Part shown: one piece after another, positions 1 through 4,935 of the stretch
Numbering within the stretch: position 1 is the first letter of the stretch
Layout: every line of letters begins with the position of its first letter
NCBI GenBank assembly: GCA_035763125.1
Contig: DASUBU010000055.1
Coordinates: forward strand, 1 to 9,694
Direction: 5' to 3'
Source of the DNA: SMAG-U1939 sp035763125
GTDB taxonomy: Bacteria; Chloroflexota; Ktedonobacteria; Ktedonobacterales; JADMIN01
DNA length: 9,694 nucleotides
The notes under the pieces: generated by a model
What the model was told of the DNA's origin: nothing
Database searches by the model: none
What the model saw: only the letters and a program-made list of their open reading frames with translations
Translations under genes and position numbers: made by a program

Positions 1-1596
1 CTGCCCTCGATCAACCGGCTGCTGAGTAGTGCGGCCAAATCCTACGGCGAGCACCTCATCGCCGTGATCCTCAGCGGGACCGGCTCGGATGGCGCGGCGG
101 GCGCTCGCGAGGTGAAGAGGGCCGGCGGCACGGTGATCATCGAGAACCCACAGACGGCCGCCTACCCTGGGATGCCCGCCTCGTTGGCGCCGACCAGTGT
201 AGATCTGGTGGTCGACCTCGCGCATATCGGGTCGCTGCTGCAGGAGCTCGTGAGTGGCACGACTGTCGCCATATCGCCCGCCACTGAGGCGGAAGCAGCA
301 ACGGAGGAGGAGGAGCAGCAGCAGCGGCGCGCGTTCCAGACGATCCTCGCGCGGCTGCGTGAGTACAGCGGCATCGATTTCGCCCAGTACAAGCGCCCCA
401 CGATTCTGCGCCGGCTTCAACGGCGTATGGTCGCCGTGAGCGCTACCACCCTGGCGGACTATGCCGGCTATTTGGCCAAACATCCCGACGAGTATAAGCT
501 GCTGGCCACCAGCTTTCTCATCAACGTGACCGAGTTCTTTCGGGACGCGGAGATCTTCGCGGCCCTGCGCGACCGGGTGCTGCCTGAACTCATCGCACAG
601 GCCCGCACGCATGGCAACCTGCTGCGCTTCTGGTCGGCCGGCTGTGCCACCGGTGAGGAGGTCTACTCGCTCGCCATCCTGGTGGCCGAGGCGCTGGGGG
701 AAGAGCTCGAGCAGTTCACGGTGCAGATGTTCGCCACCGACGTAGATGCGGAGGCCATCGCCTTCGCCCGGCGAGGCATTTACCCCGCCGAGGCGCTCGC
801 CGCAGTGCCGGAGGCGCTGCGCGCCCGCTATTTCTCCAAGCTCGATGGCGACTATGAGGTCTCCAAGCAACTGCGCGGGCTGGTGGTGTTTGGACTGCAC
901 GATCTTGGCCGGCAGGCGCCGTTTCCCCATGTCGACCTGGTGCTGTGCCGCAATGTGCTGATCTACTTTACCCCAGCGCTCCAGACACGCGCCCTTCAGC
1001 TCTTCGCCGTGGCGCTGCATCCTGGTGGGTATCTGATGCTCGGCAAGGCCGAGACCGTCCACCCGCTGGAGGCCTACTTCGCTCCGGCCGACGGACAGCT
1101 CAAGCTCTACCGCAGGCAGGGGGAGCACATCGTCGCCCCGATCGTCGGGGACGTGAACCTCGCCGAGCTTGCGCCGCCCCTTGTCAAGCCCGAGCCGCAG
1201 GCGCCTCGGCGGCCGCTCGCTCCTCACGGCGTTCACGGCGGCGCGCGCGACCTCGGTGCGGCCGCGCAAACGCAGGCGCCGCTGCTCCTCCGCCCCGCTC
1301 CGGGCACCGATGAGTGGCTGGGCAGCCTGGTCAGGGGGTTACCGCTCGGGGTGGTAGTGGTCGACCGCCACTATGACATCCAGGCCATCAACGGGATCGC
1401 GTTGCGCTTGTTCGGCATCTACACGGCGCCGCTGGGGGAGGACTTGATCCACCTGACGCAGAGCGTCCCCACCACCGCTTTGCGGGCGGCGATCGACGTC
1501 GCCTTCCATGCGGGGGGGCGCCAGCGACCGCGGCAGCCGGGGCAGGAGGAGGAGGAGCTGTCGGTGAGGGCTACAGCACCGCCGAGGCGGTGGTGA
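1..1596 (+). CDS. CheB-CheR-PAS hybrid sensor, N-terminal part (5' end outside window; frameshifted at its 3' end)
   Basis: The frame is open from base 1, so the start lies upstream. Bases 1-255 encode the end of a CheB methylesterase domain: the GTGSDG motif (bases 76-93) carries the Asp that completes the Ser-His-Asp triad, and a YPGMP loop follows near 165-180. A Glu/Gln-rich linker leads to a full CheR methyltransferase domain (about 331-1125), with the SAM-binding FWSAGCATGEE motif at 628-660, an acidic ATDVDAEA strand and the RNVLIYF motif at 949-969. In the family CheR methylates and CheB demethylates receptor glutamates; in hybrids the true substrates are mostly unknown. After a Pro/Arg-rich linker a PAS domain begins near 1312 (GLPLGVVVVDRHYDIQAIN). 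From about 1513 the residues stop looking like PAS and end in an Arg/Pro-rich tail at TGA 1594-1596, while the missing half of the PAS fold is in the -1 frame just downstream. I read this as the first half of one protein with the next entry. Domain calls are firm; the natural end is uncertain. Confidence 0.88.
   Translation: MPSINRLLSSAAKSYGEHLIAVILSGTGSDGAAGAREVKRAGGTVIIENPQTAAYPGMPASLAPTSVDLVVDLAHIGSLLQELVSGTTVAISPATEAEAATEEEEQQQRRAFQTILARLREYSGIDFAQYKRPTILRRLQRRMVAVSATTLADYAGYLAKHPDEYKLLATSFLINVTEFFRDAEIFAALRDRVLPELIAQARTHGNLLRFWSAGCATGEEVYSLAILVAEALGEELEQFTVQMFATDVDAEAIAFARRGIYPAEALAAVPEALRARYFSKLDGDYEVSKQLRGLVVFGLHDLGRQAPFPHVDLVLCRNVLIYFTPALQTRALQLFAVALHPGGYLMLGKAETVHPLEAYFAPADGQLKLYRRQGEHIVAPIVGDVNLAELAPPLVKPEPQAPRRPLAPHGVHGGARDLGAAAQTQAPLLLRPAPGTDEWLGSLVRGLPLGVVVVDRHYDIQAINGIALRLFGIYTAPLGEDLIHLTQSVPTTALRAAIDVAFHAGGRQRPRQPGQEEEELSVRATAPPRRW
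304..324 (+). repeat. (GAG)4(CAG)3 trinucleotide run in the CheB-CheR linker
   Basis: Four GAG codons followed by three CAG codons encode a Glu4-Gln3 stretch exactly between the CheB and CheR domains. It is in frame, so gain or loss of units would only change linker length. Confidence 0.7.
1512..1518 (+). other. Run of seven G at the frame break; in-phase slippery heptamer G GGG GGG
   Basis: Seven consecutive G follow ATGC. In the upstream frame they read as the last base of a GCG codon plus GGG GGG (1513-1518), which is the phasing needed for a -1 slip of the X XXY YYZ type with perfect re-pairing. One added G would equally restore the frame. PAS-like protein sequence is in the upstream frame before this run and in the -1 frame from about 1572, so the shift belongs between 1512 and 1590. 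I see no strong stem at the usual 5-9 base spacing downstream and no Shine-Dalgarno-like stimulator 10-14 bases upstream. An indel, natural or from sequencing, is therefore the simpler reading. Confidence 0.55.
1546..1557 (+). repeat. (GAG)4 run just before the frame break ends
   Basis: Four GAG codons in the upstream frame, or Gly codons in the -1 frame. It is a second low-complexity site where an indel could have arisen, although whole-unit slippage would not change the frame. It resembles a Shine-Dalgarno sequence but lies about 33 bases before GTG 1590, too far to drive that start. Confidence 0.5.
1577..1592 (+). other. GC-rich hairpin over the stop/start overlap
   Basis: CACCGC (1577-1582) pairs perfectly with GCGGTG (1587-1592) around a CGAG loop. 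The 3' arm covers the candidate GTG start at 1590, and the overlap GTGA (1593-1596) follows at once. The hairpin would hide that start from free ribosomes, which argues against independent initiation there. It may be no more than codon-driven GC pairing. Confidence 0.4.
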
Positions 1597-3473
1597 CGGT
1601 GGAGACCGTGCTGGGTGAGCGACGCCATCTGCGCATCTCCTGCTACCCGTATGTGCCGCACGCGCGGCCGCAGGGTGCGCCGGGCGCCGAAGCTGGGACG
1701 GCCAGCGAGGTCGGAACAGCCAGTTCGGCCGGCGAGACCGGCGAGACCGGCGAGACCGGCGAGACCGGCGATACCGGCGAGGCGGCAGCGCCGCATACGG
1801 CGGGGGTAACGTTGGTCCTGATCCTGGTCGACGATGTGACCGCCCAGATCGAGGCGCAGCAAAAGGAGGCTGCGCAGGTGGAGCGCGAGCGCGGCGTCCA
1901 AGCAGAACGCCAGGTGTACGAGCGCGGCGAGCAGGCGCGCTCGCTCGAGCTCGTCGAAGCGGAGAACGCGCGGCTCAAACAGGAGACAGATCGCGTCACC
2001 GCTGTCAATCGGTCGCTGCTGGAGGCCAATCAGAACCTCAACGAGACGGTGCTGCAGCTACGGCGCGCCCAGGACGAGCTAGTGGTCAGCCACGAAGAGG
2101 CGCAAGCCAACGCCGAAGAGGTGAAGACCCTCAACGAGGAGTTGCAGTCCACCAATGAAGAATACGTCACGGTCAACGAAGAGCTCGAGGCGACAGTAGA
2201 GGAGCTGCATGTCGCCAACGACGAGCTGCAGGCGCGCAGCCGCGAGCTGCAGCAGGCAGCAGATACGCTGGCAACCCAGCGCACCGCCAGCGAGGCCGCG
2301 CGGGCGCGGCTCGAGGCGATTCTGCTCAGCCTGGGCGATGCCGTGCTGGTCGTCGATAGGGACGGGGCACCCCTGCTCACCAACGCCGTGTATGCGGCGA
2401 TGTTCGGCAGTGCGAACGTTGTCTTCATGGCCGCGGATGAGGTCGGAAATCCCCTACCCGCCGAGGCCACGCCGCAGCAGCGTGCGGCGCGGGGCGAGAC
2501 CTTCAGGATGGAGTTCACACTCACCAGCGCCGATGGCACACGTCGCTGGTTCGAGGCCAGTGGGCATCCAGTACGCAGCGCGGGCGAAGAGATTGGGGAG
2601 GGGGTCCTCACCATCCGCGACGTGACTGAGCGTACCCTCCAACGGCACCTCCAGGACCAGTTCGTGGGCTTGGCCAGCCACGAGCTGCGCACACCCCTGA
2701 CTCCTCTGACCGCCTATCTGGACATGCTGAGCCGGCTGTTCGCGGACCGGGCCACCGACGACCGCGCGCGCCTCTACACTGCGCACGCCCAACACCAGGC
2801 GCAGCGGCTGCAGCGGCTCACGCAGGATCTCACCGACGTGAATCGCCTGCAAAGTGGGAAGTTCAACCTTATCATGGAGCCCGTGCGGCTCGATGAGGTC
2901 GCCGCGACGGCCGCCGAGACGGCGCAGACCATGACGACGGATCACACCATCCACCTGGAGCGCCCCGAGACCCCGCTGGTCGTCAACGGTGACGCGTTCC
3001 GGCTCGAGCAGGTGTTGATGAACCTGCTGGTCAACGCCATCACTTATGCGCCGCACACAGAGCAGATCGACCTACGAGTGCGGCGCGTCGGAAGCGAGGC
3101 CGAGGCGCAGGTGCAAGACTACGGCGCTGGGATTCCGGCGACCGATCTGCCCCATCTCTTCTCGCGCTTCTATCAGGTCATGCGGACCGATGGCGAGCGT
3201 CCTTCCCGCCGCGGGCTCGGGCTCGGCCTCTACATCGCGCACGAGGTGGTGACGGCGCATGGTGGGCGCATCGAGGTCGCGTCGGTCGAAGCGCCGCGCG
3301 ACGGGCACGGCACGACGTTCACCATCCGCCTGCCGCTGGCGCCCGAAGGAACGGCTGATCAGCCCGCGGACGCATCAGCGCCGCACGGAGCAGTGCACGG
3401 AGAAGAGCGCCGCACAGGAGCACACCCGCGCAGCAAAGGGAGCGGCAGAGAATCGCCCTCCCAGCGGCACTGA
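1590..3473 (+). CDS. PAS-coiled coil-PAS-histidine kinase, C-terminal part of the split CheB/CheR hybrid kinase
   Basis: Residues are counted from GTG 1590. Residues 1-80 are the second half of a PAS domain (ETVLGERRHLRISCYP, then VTLVLILVDDVTAQ), split by a Gly-Glu-Thr repeat insert. Residues 85-235 form a coiled coil with the LNEELQSTNEEY and VNEELEATVEEL pattern usual in CheB/CheR hybrid kinases. A second PAS domain is at about 240-350. The kinase core follows: H-box SHELRTP with phospho-accepting His364, N-box with Asn482, G1 box DYGAGIP (Asp510), G2 box GLGLGLYIA, then GHGTTF. The last 45 residues are polar and look disordered. No membrane segment is seen, so it is probably cytoplasmic. 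It should autophosphorylate and pass phosphate to the receiver encoded 93 bases downstream. The start is doubtful: GTG 1590 overlaps the upstream stop, no ribosome binding site sits at usable distance (the GGAGG run at 1545-1557 is over 30 bases away), and PAS-like sequence in this frame begins before it. It is most likely the continuation of the preceding frame. Confidence 0.85.
   Translation: MVTVETVLGERRHLRISCYPYVPHARPQGAPGAEAGTASEVGTASSAGETGETGETGETGDTGEAAAPHTAGVTLVLILVDDVTAQIEAQQKEAAQVERERGVQAERQVYERGEQARSLELVEAENARLKQETDRVTAVNRSLLEANQNLNETVLQLRRAQDELVVSHEEAQANAEEVKTLNEELQSTNEEYVTVNEELEATVEELHVANDELQARSRELQQAADTLATQRTASEAARARLEAILLSLGDAVLVVDRDGAPLLTNAVYAAMFGSANVVFMAADEVGNPLPAEATPQQRAARGETFRMEFTLTSADGTRRWFEASGHPVRSAGEEIGEGVLTIRDVTERTLQRHLQDQFVGLASHELRTPLTPLTAYLDMLSRLFADRATDDRARLYTAHAQHQAQRLQRLTQDLTDVNRLQSGKFNLIMEPVRLDEVAATAAETAQTMTTDHTIHLERPETPLVVNGDAFRLEQVLMNLLVNAITYAPHTEQIDLRVRRVGSEAEAQVQDYGAGIPATDLPHLFSRFYQVMRTDGERPSRRGLGLGLYIAHEVVTAHGGRIEVASVEAPRDGHGTTFTIRLPLAPEGTADQPADASAPHGAVHGEERRTGAHPRSKGSGRESPSQRH
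1731..1775 (+). repeat. 9-bp tandem repeat (GGCGAGACC x4 plus one variant) coding Gly-Glu-Thr
   Basis: Four exact copies of GGCGAGACC occupy 1731-1766, followed by GGCGATACC at 1767-1775. In frame they encode GETGETGETGET then GDT. The array sits in an Ala/Gly/Thr-rich insert of roughly 45 residues between two predicted PAS beta strands (RHLRISCYP and TLVLILVDD). Units of nine bases keep the frame, so copy number can vary without breaking the protein. Confidence 0.85.
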
Positions 3474-3566
3474 GGCCGCTGGAGAAGGGAGGCAACCAGG
3501 GCGCGCTAGATTCAGTGCGAGAACGATCCTGGGCAGATCGGGAACACTCGTGAGGGGAGAGCGCAT
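3474..3566 (+). other. Intergenic spacer between kinase and receiver genes
   Basis: These 93 bases separate the kinase stop from the receiver start. They hold a short inverted repeat, CGATC (3524-3528) with GATCG (3536-3540), too weak to call a terminator. I see no convincing -35/-10 pair. Co-transcription with the kinase is the likely arrangement, but an internal promoter cannot be excluded by eye. Confidence 0.4.
3552..3558 (+). promoter_or_regulatory. Ribosome binding site of the receiver gene
   Basis: GAGGGGA lies about 8 bases before ATG 3567, good spacing for a purine-rich Shine-Dalgarno element. It fixes the start of the receiver gene. Confidence 0.65.
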
Positions 3567-3971
3567 ATGGCGCAGGTATTGGTGGTGGAAGATGATCGTG
3601 ACACGCGGCAGGTGCTGCACCTCATCTTGGAGGACGCCGGCTATACGGTAGCGGAAGCCGCGGACGGCCTTGAGGGGCTTGCGGCGATCCAGGCGAGCAC
3701 GGTCCCCCTGGTCGTGCTGCTGGATCTCGACCTGCCGAAGCTCAACGGCATCGAAGTCTTGCAGGCGGTGGCGCGCGATGCGCGCCTGGTGGCCCGCCAC
3801 GCCTTTGTCTTGATAACGGCTGTGTCGCAGAGCCAATTTCAGGCGGCTGAAGAGATCTGCGCGACGCTCTCGGTACCGCTCGTCATGAAACCCTTCAGCA
3901 TGGACACGCTCCTCGACCAAGTGGCGTCGGCGGCCAGGCGCCTCCCGTCCATCCCGCAAGCGCAGACATGA
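3567..3971 (+). CDS. CheY-like single-domain response regulator
   Basis: The 134-residue product is one receiver domain with no output domain. The acidic pocket is at Glu8-Asp9-Asp10 (VLVVEDDRD). The phospho-acceptor is Asp53 in LLDLDLPKLNG, in the D-x-x-[ML]-P context. The switch Thr is Thr84 (VLITAV), and the conserved Lys108 precedes the cis-Pro109 (VMKPF). All catalytic positions are present, so it should accept phosphate. A short tail follows residue 125. The gene lies 93 bases after the hybrid histidine kinase on the same strand, so the kinase is its probable donor. With no DNA-binding part it must act by protein contact, as CheY or Spo0F do, on a target not encoded here. ATG 3567 is well placed behind GAGGGGA. 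The family call is firm; the partner is inferred from position. Confidence 0.93.
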   Translation: MAQVLVVEDDRDTRQVLHLILEDAGYTVAEAADGLEGLAAIQASTVPLVVLLDLDLPKLNGIEVLQAVARDARLVARHAFVLITAVSQSQFQAAEEICATLSVPLVMKPFSMDTLLDQVASAARRLPSIPQAQT

Positions 3972-3987
3972 ATTATCCAGAGGAGCG

Positions 3988-4028
3988 GGGGTGCCGCACC
4001 AGTTGGCGCCACCCCAGTGCGAGGCACT
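3988..4028. terminator. Two adjacent hairpins between convergent genes, possible bidirectional terminator
   Basis: GGGGTG (3988-3993) pairs with CACCCC (4010-4015). After one C/C mismatch the stem continues as CGC (3995-3997) with GCG (4006-4008), leaving an 8-base loop. A second hairpin follows directly: AGTGC (4016-4020), loop GAG, GCACT (4024-4028). The pair starts 16 bases after the receiver stop and about 100 bases beyond the nth stop on the other strand. Neither side has a proper T tract, so intrinsic termination is only suggested by structure and position. Confidence 0.4.
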
Positions 4029-4090
4029 CTTCGCCGCAACATGTCGCGAGACGCTCAGGCCAAGCGGGCGAGATAGGCCGCGCCCCTACA

Positions 4091-4100
4091 CCTCGCGAGG
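4091..4100. other. 10-bp perfect palindrome CCTCGCGAGG
   Basis: The palindrome lies in the convergent spacer, 30 bases beyond the nth stop. With no loop it forms only a small hairpin. On the plus strand it is followed by a pyrimidine-rich stretch (CGTCTCTCTTT), which gives it a faint terminator look for plus-strand transcription. It could also be chance in GC-rich DNA. Confidence 0.3.
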
Positions 4101-4129
4101 CGTCTCTCTTTCCGCTGCGCCTTCGTCGC

Positions 4130-4882
4130 TCACCCGCCGCGCTTGCTGCCGCCGCGTGAGCGCGCGGCTCGCACCGCAGCCGGCGCTGGCGTCTTCGCCG
4201 CCCCCTGGCCGTCTGTGAGGCCAAGGTTCGCCTGGCCGGTGGGACAGAGTGCCACCAGCATGCACTGCTCGCAGAGCGGCTTGCGCGCCTGGCAGACTTT
4301 GCGGCCATGATAGATCAGGGCATGCGAGAGGAAGAGCCAGTCTGACGGCGAGAAGAGCGCCATCAGGTCCTGCTCGACCTTGACGGGGTCCTCGCTCTCG
4401 GTCAGCCCCAGCCGGCGCGCCAGCCGGCCGACATGGGTATCCACCACCACGCCCTCCACCAGCCCATACGCGTTGCCCAGCACCACGTTGGCCGTCTTGC
4501 GCGCGACTCCCGGTAGCTGGATCAGCTCGGCCATCGTGCGCGGCACCTCGCCGCCGAAGCGCTCGACGATCAGCCGCGCCGCCTCGCGGATGCTCTTGGC
4601 CTTGTTGCGATAGAATCCCGTCTGCTTGACATCCTGCTCCAGCTCCTCCGGATTGGCGGTCGCGTAGTCCGCGGCGCTGCGATATTTCTGGAAGAGCTGA
4701 CGTGTGACGGCGTTGACGCGCTCGTCGGTGCATTGCGCCGAGAGGATCGTCGCCACCAGCAATTCGAGGGATGTGCTGAAATCAAGCGAACAGGTTGCGT
4801 CGGGATATTCCTCGTGCAGGGCAGCCATGATCGCGGCGGCGCGCTGCCGCTCGCTCTCTGGCCTGGTCGCGATATCGGCCAC
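4130..4882 (-). CDS. nth: Endonuclease III (DNA glycosylase/AP lyase)
   Basis: This is a base-excision repair enzyme that removes oxidised pyrimidines and nicks the abasic site by beta-elimination. Counting from the in-frame TTG at 4888, the helix-hairpin-helix is LPGVARKTANVVLG with catalytic Lys131, and VDTHV carries the catalytic Asp150. Four cysteines (199, 206, 209, 215) have the exact C-x6-C-x2-C-x5-C spacing of the [4Fe-4S] cluster. The SAQCTDERVN motif is also typical. An Ala/Arg/Gly-rich tail of about 35 residues follows the cluster and extends past the usual length of about 210. Two starts compete: TTG 4888, only 3 bases from AGGAG, or GTG 4882, 9 bases from it. I chose GTG, which gives 250 residues. 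The gene follows the tandem glycosyltransferase gene on the same strand with a gap of about 50 bases, so it is probably co-transcribed although unrelated in function. Confidence 0.95.
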   Translation of the reverse strand: MADIATRPESERQRAAAIMAALHEEYPDATCSLDFSTSLELLVATILSAQCTDERVNAVTRQLFQKYRSAADYATANPEELEQDVKQTGFYRNKAKSIREAARLIVERFGGEVPRTMAELIQLPGVARKTANVVLGNAYGLVEGVVVDTHVGRLARRLGLTESEDPVKVEQDLMALFSPSDWLFLSHALIYHGRKVCQARKPLCEQCMLVALCPTGQANLGLTDGQGAAKTPAPAAVRAARSRGGSKRGG

Positions 4883-4891
4883 GGTCAATTG

Positions 4892-4896
4892 CTCCT
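4892..4896 (-). promoter_or_regulatory. Ribosome binding site of nth
   Basis: AGGAG on the minus strand lies between the glycosyltransferase stop (4936) and nth. Spacing is 9 bases to GTG 4882 and only 3 to TTG 4888, which favours the GTG start. Confidence 0.55.
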
Positions 4897-4935
4897 GTCT
4901 ATCACGATAATGGCGATCAGGCTGGCGGACTTCGG

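Noticed and set aside
1731..1775. Possible CRISPR array or mobile-element end at the tandem repeat
   Set aside because: Units are 9 bp and directly adjacent with no spacers, and they are in frame with the protein, so this is a coding microsatellite-type repeat.
1419..1901. 160-codon minus-strand frame with a repeated AGL pattern
   Set aside because: The repeat is only the antisense reading of the 9-bp array, and the plus strand encodes clear PAS and coiled-coil sequence.
3524..3540. Inverted repeat CGATC...GATCG as a terminator between kinase and receiver genes
   Set aside because: The stem is only 5 bp and no T tract follows, so it does not support a terminator call.
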